Shown: positions 26,937-37,221, numbered from the stretch's first letter. The stretch is DNA of 64,000 bases from JAXDAY01 sp034679345 (GCA_034679345.1 JAXDAY010000019.1:186001-250000); one strand, 5' to 3'. Made by a program: numbers and translations. The notes: a model not told the origin generated them from the letters alone.

Positions 26937-29900
26937 CGTCCGGATCCTCCGCAGATCTCGATCGAGCCGGGAACGCAAAGCGGATCGACCGTGCCGCCCC
27001 CGCACGGGGCCATCGTGTTATAGGTCGGGTCGAGATCCTCGAACGATAGCGGCGTGGGCCCAAGCGGCGCATCGGCTCTGACCCTCAGGATCAAGACGAG
27101 GACCGGCCCGTCGCCGGGCTCGAGCGCGGGGGAGCAGTCGGGACTCACGATCACTCCCGCCGCGGCGCAGGAGCCCGCGCACGCGCCATCGAAGTGCTCG
27201 TGCGCTTCCCCGCGCGTGCCCTCGAGGCTCAGCCCGAGGCACTCGAAGACCAGCGGGTCGTAGCAGAGCCTGATCCCGTAGGCGCCGATCGCCTGCGAGT
27301 TGCGCGCGCGGATCGCAAGACGGAGGTCTGTCTCGCCGCGGCAGGCGAGTCTCCCCGATTCGATCGCGTAGAGATCCTGCGCCGTCTCGATCGTGAAGGG
27401 GATTGGATTCTCGTCGAGGGCGCCCGACGCGACATCGGTGACTCGCACGGAGTATCCCGTTCCGGCCGGCTCGCATGCGAGCGCGGTCCAGAGGAAGCTT
27501 CCATCGTTGGCTGTCCCGGGGTGGATCGTCGAGCAGATCCCGCCGTCGCGAACGAGCTCGATGCGGACCGTTGAGCCGCAGTCGCCTTCCGCGCTCCAGC
27601 GGATCTCGTGCGGGGAGGCTTCCATCCATGTCTCGCCGCCCGCGGGGGAGAGCAGCTCGATCCGACAGGGCGGCTCGGGGATCTCGAACGCTCCCTCGCT
27701 CTCGTCCGAGGCGCCCGTGGTCGCATCGGTGATCCGGATGGAGTAGCCGCCGGTCTCGGTTCCGCAGTTCTGGACGAGCCATGGATGGACGCCGTCATTC
27801 GGCGTGTACCCGATGATGGTCCGGCAGACCTCCCCCTCGCGGACGAGCTCCAGCCGCACGTGCTCCCCGCAGGCCACATCGGCGGTCCACTGGATCTGCT
27901 CGATCGTTCCTTCCTGCCAGCTCTCGCCGCCCGCGGGTCGCGTGAGCTCCATCCTGCAGATCGGGATCGAAAAGGCGGGATCGGTCTCGTCGGAGGCGCC
28001 GCTCGCGAGATCGATCACGCGGACCGCGTAACCCTCCTCGAACTCCTCGCACGGCTCGGCGATCCAGGGATAGGACCCGTCGTTCGATGTGCTTGCGCTG
28101 ATCGTCTTGCAGAGAACGCCTTCGCGAAGGAGCTCGATTCGCGCCGATCCGCCGCAGTCGCCTTCCGCGGTCCAGGCGATCGTCCGCGGGGTGCCGGCTT
28201 CCCAGATCTCGCCGCCCGCCGGGGAGCGCAGGTCGATCTCGCACGGGGGTAGCGGAATCGAGAACTCGGCGTCGCTCACGTCGCTCTGGCCGCAGGTGAG
28301 CCCCGTGACGCGAACCCGGTAGCGGCTCGTGGCGGCGCATCTCTTCGCGTTCCACGAGAAGCTGCCGTCGTTGGGCGTCGAGTCGGCGATCGTGAGGCAG
28401 GGCAGCCCATCCTCCAGAAGCTCGATCCGGACGGATGCGTCGCAGGTCCCATTCGCGGTCCACGCGATCTCCTGGACGCTTCCTTCCTCCCACTCCTCAC
28501 CGCCGTTCGGGGAGACGACAAGCTGCGGGCAGTCGGCGCAGATGCAGAATCCGGCGTCGCTCTCGTCACTCCGCCCCGTGGCGGGATCGAGGATCCGAAT
28601 CGTGTAGCCGCAACCGGGATCCCCACAGGGCTCTGCCGTCCAATCGAAGGCGCCGTCGTTCTCCGTGCCGCCCGCGATCTCGGCGCACGCGATCCCGTCC
28701 TTCAGCAGCTCGATTCGCAAGCTCTCACCGCACGGCCCGGTGGAGGTCCAAGCGATCGTGCGCAGGCTTCCCGGGGGGATCGTCTCGTTTCCGTTGGGCG
28801 AGGTGATCGCGAGGGCGCATTCGGGAATCGAGAAGACGCCATCGCTCTCGCCTTGCTCGCCGCAGCCGCCGCTGACGCGGATCGCGTAGCCGTCGGGGGC
28901 GCCGCCGCAGTTCTCGGCGATCCAGGAGAAGCTCCCCGTGTTGGGCGCCTCCTCCGCGATCGCAAGGCAGACCTCCCCGTCTCTCAAGAGGTCGATGCGA
29001 ACCATGCCGCCGCACTCGCCCGAGGTCCAGGCGATGGTCTGCTCGCTGCCCTCGACCCAGCTCTCCCCGCCGTCGGGTGAGACGACGTCGAACGCGCACG
29101 GAACGCAGATGCAGAAGGGACCGCTGGTCGCTGAGCCGCCGGAGAGGGGATCGCGGAGGCGGACCGCATGGAGGCACCCCTCGTCGCAGCAGGGGGAGAC
29201 GGTCCACTCGAAGCTCCCGTCGTTCTCGGTATCCTCGGCGATGCTCGAGCAAACCCCCGAGTCGCAAAGCAACTCGATGCTCACGCGATCGCCGCATGTC
29301 CCCGAGGCGGTCCATGCGATCGTCGCCGCCGAGCCGGCGTGGAGCGAATCTCCTTCGGCCGGAAACGTGACGGTGATGTCGCAAGGCGGCGCGGCGGGGA
29401 TCGAGAAGCTCGCCCCGCTCGTGTCGGCCGCCCCGCTCTCCGGATCGACGATCCGGACGCGGTAGCCCTCCACCGCGTCCCCGCATCCCGCCGCGGTCCA
29501 CTCGTACGCGCCGGTGTTGGGCGCCGCGCCGGCGATCTCGGAGCAGATCGACCCTTCGAGGAGCAGATCGATTCTCACTGCCTCCCCGCAGGCTGCGGAG
29601 GTCCACTCGATCGAGTGTAGCGTGCCGGCGGGCCAGCTCTCGCCGCCGGCGGGGGCGTCGATGTCGATCGCGCAGGTGTCGGTCGCGGGAATCCGGAAGA
29701 TACCGCTCTCTGCGCTGCCGCCGGAGTCGAGATCGAGGATCCGCACGGTGTAGCCGTCCTCCTCTCCGGAGCATCCGGCGACGGTCCAGAGGTAGCTCCC
29801 CGTATTCTCCGCCGATGCGGCGATCAAAGCGCAGAGCGAGCCCTCGCGCCGGAGCTCGATCCGCACCCGCTCGCCGCATTCCGATGAGCTCCACGCGATC

Positions 29901-31483
29901 TCGCGCTCGGACCCTTCCGTCCACTCGTCGGAGGCGGACGGGGCCGCGACATCGAGGCGGCAGTCGAAGATGCAGGTATCGCCGTCGCTCGTATCCGAAG
30001 AGCCGGTCGAGGGATCGGTGATGCGGATCGAATAGCCGCAGACCGAGGCGCAGCACGGCGCGGCGATCCAATCATAGGATCCGTCGTTGGCCGTGCTCCC
30101 GGCGATCGTGTCGCAGACGACGCCGTTGCATAGGAGCTCGATCCGGACCGAAGAGCCGCAGTCGAGCGCCGTCCAGGCGATCGCAGCGGCTTCACCGGCG
30201 CGCCAGATCGCTCCCGGAGCCGGCGTCGAGATCTCGAGCTCGCACGGCGGTGGCGGGACCCTCGCGATCGTGAAGACGCCTCCCGCGGCCGACTCTCCGG
30301 TCTCCAGATCGGTGACGCGGATCGCGTGTCCATCAGTCTCATCGCCGCACGCCTCGACGGTCCATGCTTGCGCGCCGTCGTTCTCGACCGCCTCGAACAG
30401 CGTCCGGCACGCCTCGCCGTTCAGAAGAAGCTCGATCCGCACACTGCTCCCGCATCCCTCGCCGCTCCAGAGGATCTCGTGCTCGGTTCCCTCCTGCCAG
30501 ATCTCGCCGGCGGCGGGAGATGTCACCTCGATCGCGCAGGGACTCTCCAATGGAACGATCACGAAGCTCGAGTCGCTCTCATCTCCGGCTTCCGATCCCA
30601 GGTCGCTGACGCGGATCCGGTAGGGTCCGCCCGCCCCCCCGCAGCCCGCGACCGCCCACTCGAAGAGACCGTCGTTCTCTGTCTCATCGGCGATCCGATC
30701 GCAGACCGAACCTTCGAGGAGAAGCTCGAGCCGCACGCGTTCCCCGCAGCCCTCGCTCCACCAGGCGATCGCCGCCGCTTCCCCCTCCATCAGCTCCTCG
30801 CCGCCGTTGGGAGTGAGGATCCGGATGGCGCATGGGGGGATGGGCTCGATCGCGAATGCGGCATCGCTCGCGTCGCTCGCATCACTCTCGAGGTCGGTCA
30901 CGCGGACTCCGTACCCGTCTCTCAAGAAGTCGCATGGGGCGCAGACCCAGTCGAAGGCGCCGTCGTTTTCGGTCTCCTCGGAAATCGTCCGGCAGGGCGC
31001 GCCCTCGGCGAGAAGCTCGATCCTGACCGTCGCGCCGCAAGCCTGGCTCGACCATTGGATCTCATGGACCGTTGCGGCAGTCCATGTCTCCCCGCCGTTT
31101 GGCGAGAGGACTGCGAGACTGCACGCCAAGACCCTGTACTGGCCGGTCGCGATCTCGCTGGGCAAGTAGCCGTCCCGCATCGCCTTCGCCTTCAATGTGG
31201 AGGTCGAGTCGATCGGGACCGGCGATGCGTAGAGGGGCGATGCGTCATCGGGATCGGAACCGTCAAGCGTCCAGCGGATCTCTGCGCCGGGAGTCGAAGT
31301 CTGGATCGCGACGGCGATCTCGCCGGCAAAGTCGCCGGGCGGCGGGTCGAAGACAGGCATGGCGCAGCGCTCCTGCCCGCCCGGCCGTGACGGATCATCG
31401 CCGCAACCCCACGGCGCGACCGAGAGGAGGCCCAGCACGGATAAGCCGAGGAGCCGGGCGATCGCTCCGCGATAGCGTGTCAT
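26933..31483 (-). CDS. Large lipoprotein with thirteen Kre9-like Cys repeats
   Basis: This is a 1516-residue surface lipoprotein. The N-terminus is hydrophobic and ends in a plausible lipobox (SVAPWGC, Cys27). Residues about 43-117 form a chitobiase-C-terminal-like Ig domain (GAEIRWTLDGSDP, then YLPSEIATGQY). Thirteen Kre9/KNH-type repeats follow (residues 121 to about 1365), each with PxGGE, a CGxxVRIELL strand, NDGSFxW and an SDxSDAxFxI end, and four Cys per repeat. A cohesin-like domain closes the protein. It shares repeats with the downstream gene and is joined to it by a 4-base overlap. Likely roles are adhesion or an extracellular stalk. Confidence 0.83.
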   Translation of the reverse strand: MTRYRGAIARLLGLSVLGLLSVAPWGCGDDPSRPGGQERCAMPVFDPPPGDFAGEIAVAIQTSTPGAEIRWTLDGSDPDDASPLYASPVPIDSTSTLKAKAMRDGYLPSEIATGQYRVLACSLAVLSPNGGETWTAATVHEIQWSSQACGATVRIELLAEGAPCRTISEETENDGAFDWVCAPCDFLRDGYGVRVTDLESDASDASDAAFAIEPIPPCAIRILTPNGGEELMEGEAAAIAWWSEGCGERVRLELLLEGSVCDRIADETENDGLFEWAVAGCGGAGGPYRIRVSDLGSEAGDESDSSFVIVPLESPCAIEVTSPAAGEIWQEGTEHEILWSGEGCGSSVRIELLLNGEACRTLFEAVENDGAQAWTVEACGDETDGHAIRVTDLETGESAAGGVFTIARVPPPPCELEISTPAPGAIWRAGEAAAIAWTALDCGSSVRIELLCNGVVCDTIAGSTANDGSYDWIAAPCCASVCGYSIRITDPSTGSSDTSDGDTCIFDCRLDVAAPSASDEWTEGSEREIAWSSSECGERVRIELRREGSLCALIAASAENTGSYLWTVAGCSGEEDGYTVRILDLDSGGSAESGIFRIPATDTCAIDIDAPAGGESWPAGTLHSIEWTSAACGEAVRIDLLLEGSICSEIAGAAPNTGAYEWTAAGCGDAVEGYRVRIVDPESGAADTSGASFSIPAAPPCDITVTFPAEGDSLHAGSAATIAWTASGTCGDRVSIELLCDSGVCSSIAEDTENDGSFEWTVSPCCDEGCLHAVRLRDPLSGGSATSGPFCICVPCAFDVVSPDGGESWVEGSEQTIAWTSGECGGMVRIDLLRDGEVCLAIAEEAPNTGSFSWIAENCGGAPDGYAIRVSGGCGEQGESDGVFSIPECALAITSPNGNETIPPGSLRTIAWTSTGPCGESLRIELLKDGIACAEIAGGTENDGAFDWTAEPCGDPGCGYTIRILDPATGRSDESDAGFCICADCPQLVVSPNGGEEWEEGSVQEIAWTANGTCDASVRIELLEDGLPCLTIADSTPNDGSFSWNAKRCAATSRYRVRVTGLTCGQSDVSDAEFSIPLPPCEIDLRSPAGGEIWEAGTPRTIAWTAEGDCGGSARIELLREGVLCKTISASTSNDGSYPWIAEPCEEFEEGYAVRVIDLASGASDETDPAFSIPICRMELTRPAGGESWQEGTIEQIQWTADVACGEHVRLELVREGEVCRTIIGYTPNDGVHPWLVQNCGTETGGYSIRITDATTGASDESEGAFEIPEPPCRIELLSPAGGETWMEASPHEIRWSAEGDCGSTVRIELVRDGGICSTIHPGTANDGSFLWTALACEPAGTGYSVRVTDVASGALDENPIPFTIETAQDLYAIESGRLACRGETDLRLAIRARNSQAIGAYGIRLCYDPLVFECLGLSLEGTRGEAHEHFDGACAGSCAAAGVIVSPDCSPALEPGDGPVLVLILRVRADAPLGPTPLSFEDLDPTYNTMAPCGGGTVDPLCVPGSIEICGGSGR
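27387..31123 (-). repeat. Thirteen Kre9-like Cys-containing repeats, about 287 bases each
   Basis: Thirteen consecutive coding units of about 96 residues share the plan C...PxGGExW...IxWxSxxCGxxVRIELLxxGxxC...NDGSFxWxxxxC...GYxIRI.D. Some units have extra Cys pairs (CCASVC, CCDEGC). Spacing is very regular and divergence moderate. Confidence 0.85.
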
Positions 31484-31628
31484 TCATTCATCCTGTCGGC
31501 GCCCCCGATTCGATCCCCGTCATCTCCAACCGGCCATCGGGACGCCGGTCGATGTTGGCAAGCGGATCGCCCGCGCGCAACCCCCCTCTGGGGACGAGGC
31601 TCTGATTCGGATCGATCGTTCGCCTGGC

Positions 31629-32981
31629 TCATCGCTCGCTCCCCTTCTGGGAAATCGGTCGAGGGCGATGGAATAGGTAGAGCAAGAGGATCGCAGCCAG
31701 CAGGGAGCTTGCGATCGTGAGTTCCGCGGCGCGGGCGTGCAGGAGGAGCAGGAGACACACCGCGAAACCAGCGAGCGGGACGGCCATCGGCACCTCAAAC
31801 CGGCCCGTGGGCTCGCCGCGCCGCAGCTTGACCGCGACGAGCGCGGCATGCATCGCCATGAAGACGAGGAGCAAGAGAACCGAAGTCGCGCGGGCGAGAT
31901 CCGGGATCGTTCCCGCCAAGGCGAGCGCCAGGGCGACACCCGTGAGGATCAGGATCGCCACATGGGGGGTCCGAAGCTTCGGGTGGACCGCGCTCAACGA
32001 GCGCGGGAGAAGCCCCTGGCAGGCCATGCCGAATACGAGTCGGGAGCCCATGATCGAGTTCAGCAGCGCGGTGTTCGCCACCGCGAAGAGAGTGATCGCT
32101 CCAAAGACCCAGCCGCCGAGCCAAGGGGCGGCGCGGCGCGTGATCTGCGAGAGGGGCGCTCCCAGATCCCGATTCGCGAGATCCGCATACGGCACGACCG
32201 AGACGGCGCTCACGCTGACGGCGACATAGAGAATCGACGCGACGAGAAGCGCGGTCACGATCGCGCGCGGCATCGCGCGTTCGGGTTCCCTCACCTCCTC
32301 GGCGACGTTGATCATGTCCTCGAATCCGACGAAGGAGTAGAAGGTCAGCACCGCCCCCGAGAGGAGCAGCCGGATGTCGAATCGGCCTGCAAGCGAACCG
32401 GGCGGCATCTCGAGGTAGTCGACCTTTCCCCAGTGGCTGGCCGAGACGACGACGATGAAGATGAGCCCTGCCACCTCGATCAGGGTGCAGGCGAGATTCG
32501 CGAGCATCGACTCGCGGATTCCCCAGAGATTGACCGCCATGAGCAGGACGAGGAAGCCCGCGATCCACAAGCGGACGGCCCCGAAACCGGCGAGGAACGA
32601 GATGTTCTCTGCGAAGACGTTCGAGGCCGTCGCGATCGAGGTCAGCCCCGAGGCGAGGACGGCGAGGCCAACCGCGTAGGAGAGAGCGGGCAGGCGGAAG
32701 GCCCGATGCGCCACATAGGCGGCCCCCGCCGCCCGCGGGTAGCGCGAGGAGATCGACGCGTAGGTGAGGCCGGTCAGCATCGCGGCGACCATCGAGGCGG
32801 CGAAGGCGAGCCAGACCGCGTTTCCCATCACCCCGGCGGCCACGCCGATCGTCCCATAGATGCCCGACCCGACGATGTCGCCGACGCCATAGATCGCGAG
32901 AAGCGGGAACCCGACGCGCCGGGCGAGGGTGGGCGCGGAGCGCGCTTGAGGACTGCCGGTGGGGAAGGTCGGGGCGCTCAT
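31629..32981 (-). CDS. APC-family amino acid permease
   Basis: This is a 450-residue inner-membrane transporter with about twelve hydrophobic segments. The first helix carries GVGDIVGSGIYGTIG, the APC-superfamily substrate-binding break in TM1. Later, FYSFVGFEDMINVAEEVREPER is the standard TM6-7 signature. The C-terminal half has the usual alternating helices and a short basic tail. Start ATG 32981 is divergent from the aldo/keto reductase across 143 bases. Substrate is unknown; cationic or neutral amino acids are typical. The 145-base gap downstream (31484-31628) holds only a weak 50-codon frame I do not support as a gene. Confidence 0.9.
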   Translation of the reverse strand: MSAPTFPTGSPQARSAPTLARRVGFPLLAIYGVGDIVGSGIYGTIGVAAGVMGNAVWLAFAASMVAAMLTGLTYASISSRYPRAAGAAYVAHRAFRLPALSYAVGLAVLASGLTSIATASNVFAENISFLAGFGAVRLWIAGFLVLLMAVNLWGIRESMLANLACTLIEVAGLIFIVVVSASHWGKVDYLEMPPGSLAGRFDIRLLLSGAVLTFYSFVGFEDMINVAEEVREPERAMPRAIVTALLVASILYVAVSVSAVSVVPYADLANRDLGAPLSQITRRAAPWLGGWVFGAITLFAVANTALLNSIMGSRLVFGMACQGLLPRSLSAVHPKLRTPHVAILILTGVALALALAGTIPDLARATSVLLLLVFMAMHAALVAVKLRRGEPTGRFEVPMAVPLAGFAVCLLLLLHARAAELTIASSLLAAILLLYLFHRPRPISQKGSER

Positions 32982-33124
32982 TGCGCCCCATTGAAACAGG
33001 ATCGCCTCCGCGGGGGAAGCGAAAGGCTCGGCTCGCGAACCTGCTAAGATCGCCTCGTGATCCCCATGACGCGGGGCGTTCGCTCCGCCTTGAGGCCGGG
33101 CCGTTCGGAAAGGAGCGCGCACGC

Positions 33125-34099
33125 GTGCAGAAGAGACGGCTGGGCGCGTCTGGACTCGAGCTCACGACCGTGGGATTCGGCGCGTGGGCGATCGGCGGGG
33201 GAGGATGGGCCTTTGGTTGGGGGCCGCAGGACGACACCGATTCGATTCTGGCGATCCGTCACGCGCTCGATCGCGGGGTCAACTGGATCGACACGGCTGC
33301 CGCATACGGCCTCGGCCACTCCGAGGAGGTTGTGGGGCGCGCGATCCAGGGGCGGCGCGACAGTGTGTACCTGGCGACGAAGTGCGGGCTGGTCTGGGAT
33401 CCCGGGACCACGACCCCGTACGGCCGGTTGAAGGCGTCGAGCGTGCGCCGCGAAGCCGAGGAGTCGCTGCGACGTCTGAGGACCGATCGCATCGATCTCT
33501 ACCAGATCCACTGGCCGGATCCGGAGGCCGATATCGAGGAGGCCTGGAGCGAGATCGCGCGCATGGTCGGCGAGGGGAAGATCCGCTTCGCCGGAGTCTC
33601 GAACTTCGACACGGCTCAAATCGACCGCGTCCGGGCGATCCATCCGGTCGCATCCCTGCAGCCTCCCTACAGCATGCTGCGCCGCGGCGTGGAGAAGGAG
33701 CTTCTCGCCTACTGCGCGAAGCAGGGGATCGGCGTGGTGGCGTACAGCCCCATGCAGGCGGGGCTCCTGACGGGCGGGATCACGCGCGAGCGGATGGCCG
33801 CGCTGCCCGAGGAGGACTGGAGGCGGAAGAGCCGGGAGTTCAACGACCCGAACCTCACGGCGAATCTCGAGCTGGTCGAGTCGCTCAAGGCCTTGGCCGC
33901 TCGCCACGGCAGGACCGTTGCCCAGCTTGCGATCGCCTGGGTCCTGCGCCGGAGCGAGGTCACCGCCGCGATCGTCGGGGCGCGGAGCCCGAAGCAGATC
34001 GAGGAGACGGCGGGCGCCGCGGACTGGCGTCTCCCCGTCCCGCTCGTGGATCAGGTCGAATCCCTGCTCGCGCAGCGCGAGCGGAGGCTCGCGGCCTAG
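33125..34099 (+). CDS. Aldo/keto reductase
   Basis: This is a 324-residue NADPH-dependent reductase with a TIM-barrel. The catalytic tetrad is visible: Asp and Tyr in DTAAAYGLGHSEE, Lys in LATKCGLV and His in QIHWPD. The cofactor-binding end is VGARSPKQIEE. Start GTG 33125 fits VQKRRLGASGLELTTVGFG, the usual family N-terminus, with AAGGAG about ten bases upstream. Reads convergently into the RND gene with a 4-base overlap. Substrate is unknown, possibly sugar or aldehyde. Confidence 0.92.
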   Translation: MQKRRLGASGLELTTVGFGAWAIGGGGWAFGWGPQDDTDSILAIRHALDRGVNWIDTAAAYGLGHSEEVVGRAIQGRRDSVYLATKCGLVWDPGTTTPYGRLKASSVRREAEESLRRLRTDRIDLYQIHWPDPEADIEEAWSEIARMVGEGKIRFAGVSNFDTAQIDRVRAIHPVASLQPPYSMLRRGVEKELLAYCAKQGIGVVAYSPMQAGLLTGGITRERMAALPEEDWRRKSREFNDPNLTANLELVESLKALAARHGRTVAQLAIAWVLRRSEVTAAIVGARSPKQIEETAGAADWRLPVPLVDQVESLLAQRERRLAA

Positions 34100-37000
34100 C
34101 CGCTCTGCGCGCGCGCGAGGCCCTCTTCCATGGCCGCGTCCTGCTCGCCATCGGCCGTCTCGTCCTCGACGTGACGGTGGACCTTGGTGAAGCGAGCGAG
34201 CAGGGTGTAGACGACGGGCACGATCACCAGGGTCAGGAACGTCGAGAAGACCATCCCGCCGACGACGGCGATGCCCAGCGGTTGCCTCGACTCCCCACCG
34301 GCGCCGATCCCGAGCGCGATCGGAATGACGCCGAAGATCGTCGCGAAGGAGGTCATGAGGATCGGCCGCAACCGGATCCGGGCCGCCTCGAGCGCCGCCT
34401 CGCCCACGGCCAAGCCCTTGTCCCGCAGTTGGTTCGCATACTCGACGATCAGAATCGAGTTCTTCGTCACGAGCCCGATCAGCATGATGAGCCCGATCTG
34501 CGAGTAGATGTTGAGGCTCTGGCGGAGCACGAACAGGGAGATCAGAGCCCCCACGACGGCCAGAGGAACCGAAAGCAGGATCGTGAAGGGGTGAACGAAG
34601 CTCTCGAACTGCGCGGCGAGGACAAGGAAGATGAAGAGCACCGCGATCAGGAAGAAGAAGTAGAGGCTGGTGCTCGACTCGCGGAACTCGAGCGACTGCC
34701 CGGCCAGCTCGCGCTTGATTCCCGCGGGCAGATCCGTCTCGGCGATCCGGTCGAGGTCCGCCAGGGCGGTTCCCAGATCGACCCCGGGAACGATGTTCGC
34801 CGTGATGGTGGCGGAGCGGACCCGGTTGTAGTGGTTCAGCTCCTTGGGAGCCACCGTCTCGCGGATGCGGACCACGTTCGCGAGTCGCGTGAGCCCGCCG
34901 TTTGCGCGAACATAGATCCCCTCGATCGCTTCCGGAGTGGATCGATCGGCCGGACGGAGCTGGGCGATCACGTCGTACTGCTTCGTGCCGCGCTTGAATT
35001 GGCTTGTGACGCGCCCGCCAAGCAGGGTCTCGAGCGTCGTTCCGATGTCGGTCACCGAGACGCCGAGACTCGCCGCCCGTTCCCGATCGATCTCGATGTC
35101 AAGCTGCGGCTTGTTCAGGCGCAGGTCGGTGTCGAGGTTGACGAGGTATCCGAGCTCCGTGGCCTTCGCCATCATCACTCCGACCGCGGCGCTCAGCTCC
35201 TCGTAGCTGTCGGCCTGCAAGACATACTCGACCGGGCTCGTCGAGAAGCGTCCCGAAAGGCTCGGGGGATTCACGAGGAACGCGAGAACACCGGGGATCG
35301 AGAGCATCTGGGGGAACATCTCCTGGACGATTTGCTGCTGCGACTTCTTCCGTTCTTCCCTGGGCCCCAGGTTCAGGAAGACGAAACCGTCCGTCGGCCG
35401 CCCGGGCCCGCCGAAGCCAAGCCCGATGGCGGCGAAGAGCCCCGCCCGCTCAGGCAGCGGCAGCAATCGCTCCTCGACCATCCGCATGTAACGGTCGGTG
35501 TACTCGAGAGTCGATCCCTCGGGGGCGAGGACGATCCCGAAGGCCGTCCCGCGATCCTCGATCGGCACGAGCTCATTGGGCAGCATGCGGAAGACCACGG
35601 CGCTCGCCGAGATCAGCAGCGCGGCGCCCGCGATGACGAGGAAGCGCCGCCGCAGACAGAACCGGAGCGTGCCCGCATAGAAACGATCGAGCCAGGCGAA
35701 GAAGGCGTCGAATGATCGCGTGGCCCAGCTTCGATCGCCTCCGTGCAGGGGGCGGAGCATGCGCGAGCAGAGCATCGGGCTCAAGGTGAGCGCCACGAAC
35801 CCCGAGAGCAGCACCGCCACGGCCACCATGATCCCGAACTCCCGGAACAGGCGGCCGACCGAGCCGGTCAGGAAGGCCACGGGGACGAAGACCGCGACGA
35901 GAGCGATCGTGGTCGCGACGATGGCGAAGCCAATCTCCTTCGAGCCGTCGAACGCCGCGCGCCGTCGGCTCTTTCCCATCTCCATGTGCCGGAAAATGTT
36001 CTCGAGGACGATGATCGCGTCGTCCACGACAAGGCCGATCGCGAGCACGAGGGCCAGTAGGGTCAGGATGTTGACGGTGAATCCGAGCGCGAGCGCGACC
36101 GCGAAACTGCCGACGATCGAGACGGGGATCGCCAGGGTGGGGATCACCGTCGCGCGAAGGCTCTTCAGGAAGACGAGAATCACCAGGACGACCAGGAAGA
36201 CGGCGATCAGGATCGTCTCGCGCACTTCGTGGATCGAGTCGTCGATGAAGACCGACGAGTCATAGGCGATGGAAAGCTGCATCCCGTCGGGGATCACTTT
36301 CTTCAGCTCGGGCAACGCCTCGCGGATCTCCCGCGCGACATCGAGCGTGCTCGCCTTCGATTGCTTCACGATTCCGAGGCCCACCGCCGGCAGGCCGTTG
36401 TAGCGGGCGACGCTGCGCTCGTTCTCGGCGCCGACGGCGACATCCGCCACGTCGCCCAGCCGGACCGGGGCGTTCTCCGTTTGCGAGATGATGATCGCCG
36501 CGAACTCCTCGGCGGTCGCCAGATCGCCTCGAGTCCGGACGGCGAACTCGCGCTGGTCGCCCTCGACCCGCCCACCTGGGATCTCGGCGTTCTCCCTCTG
36601 GATGGCCGACTCGATATCCTGCGTGGTCAACCCGTGCGCAGCCATCCGCTGGGGGTCGAGCCAGATCCGCATGGCGTAGCGGCGCTCGCCGCCGATGAAG
36701 ACGGAGCCCACTCCCGGCAGCCTCTGGATCCGCTCCTTCAGGTCCCGCTCGGCCACGTCGGAAAGCTCCAGGCCGCTGAACCGCTCGCTCGAGAGCGCCA
36801 TCCAGATGATCGGCTGAGCGTTCACGTCGACCTTGCTGATGATCGGATCGTCGGCTTCACGCGGCAGCCGTCCGCTGATGCGCGAGACCTTGTCGCGCAC
36901 GTCGTTCGCCGCCTCGTCGACGTCGCGCGAGAGCTCGAACTCGATCGTGATGACCGAGCCCTGCTCCTGACTCGAGGATGTGAGGGTTCTCACCCCCTCG

Positions 37001-37221
37001 ATCGTCGCCAGCTCGTCCTCGAGGACGTTCGTGATCTCCGTCTCGACGACGCTGGCGCTTGCGCCGCGGTAAAAGGTCGCGATCGAAACGATCGGCGGCT
37101 CGATGTCCGGGTACTCGCGCACGGGTAGGCGCAGGAAGCTGATCGCTCCGAAGAGGACGATCGTCAGGCTCATCACCGTCGCGAAGACGGGGCGACGGAT
37201 CGAGATCTCCGAGAGCTTCAT
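34096..37221 (-). CDS. RND efflux transporter, HAE1 type (AcrB-like)
   Basis: This is a 1041-residue proton-driven inner-membrane pump, the expected length for the family. The N-terminus SEISIRRPVFATVMSL is standard. The proton-relay Asp pair lies in GLVVDDAIIVLEN in TM4. Two large periplasmic loops alternate with twelve TM segments, and FATIFGVIPIALG marks TM10-11. The start overlaps the adaptor stop (ATGA), so pump and adaptor are coupled. It forms a tripartite system with the adaptor and outer-membrane protein immediately upstream; typical substrates are drugs, detergents or bile salts. Confidence 0.96.
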   Translation of the reverse strand: MKLSEISIRRPVFATVMSLTIVLFGAISFLRLPVREYPDIEPPIVSIATFYRGASASVVETEITNVLEDELATIEGVRTLTSSSQEQGSVITIEFELSRDVDEAANDVRDKVSRISGRLPREADDPIISKVDVNAQPIIWMALSSERFSGLELSDVAERDLKERIQRLPGVGSVFIGGERRYAMRIWLDPQRMAAHGLTTQDIESAIQRENAEIPGGRVEGDQREFAVRTRGDLATAEEFAAIIISQTENAPVRLGDVADVAVGAENERSVARYNGLPAVGLGIVKQSKASTLDVAREIREALPELKKVIPDGMQLSIAYDSSVFIDDSIHEVRETILIAVFLVVLVILVFLKSLRATVIPTLAIPVSIVGSFAVALALGFTVNILTLLALVLAIGLVVDDAIIVLENIFRHMEMGKSRRRAAFDGSKEIGFAIVATTIALVAVFVPVAFLTGSVGRLFREFGIMVAVAVLLSGFVALTLSPMLCSRMLRPLHGGDRSWATRSFDAFFAWLDRFYAGTLRFCLRRRFLVIAGAALLISASAVVFRMLPNELVPIEDRGTAFGIVLAPEGSTLEYTDRYMRMVEERLLPLPERAGLFAAIGLGFGGPGRPTDGFVFLNLGPREERKKSQQQIVQEMFPQMLSIPGVLAFLVNPPSLSGRFSTSPVEYVLQADSYEELSAAVGVMMAKATELGYLVNLDTDLRLNKPQLDIEIDRERAASLGVSVTDIGTTLETLLGGRVTSQFKRGTKQYDVIAQLRPADRSTPEAIEGIYVRANGGLTRLANVVRIRETVAPKELNHYNRVRSATITANIVPGVDLGTALADLDRIAETDLPAGIKRELAGQSLEFRESSTSLYFFFLIAVLFIFLVLAAQFESFVHPFTILLSVPLAVVGALISLFVLRQSLNIYSQIGLIMLIGLVTKNSILIVEYANQLRDKGLAVGEAALEAARIRLRPILMTSFATIFGVIPIALGIGAGGESRQPLGIAVVGGMVFSTFLTLVIVPVVYTLLARFTKVHRHVEDETADGEQDAAMEEGLARAQSG

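Noticed and set aside
25278..27023. 581-codon plus-strand frame opposite the Kre9-like repeats
   Set aside because: Its apparent repeats are the antisense image of the real repeat protein.
23190..31483. Possible CRISPR or DNA-level tandem array
   Set aside because: Regular spacing is from diverged protein-coding modules of about 285 bases, not short identical repeats with unique spacers.
31480..31632. 50-codon minus-strand frame between the permease and the lipoprotein gene, ending in an ATGA overlap
   Set aside because: Composition is Arg-rich and lacks codon bias or a ribosome site; probably chance, though a leader peptide cannot be excluded.
33184..35715. Very long open frame (843 codons) on the plus strand across the RND pump gene
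   Set aside because: It is antisense or out of frame to the aldo/keto reductase and RND genes; high GC3 produces long shadow frames and its translation is charged low-complexity.
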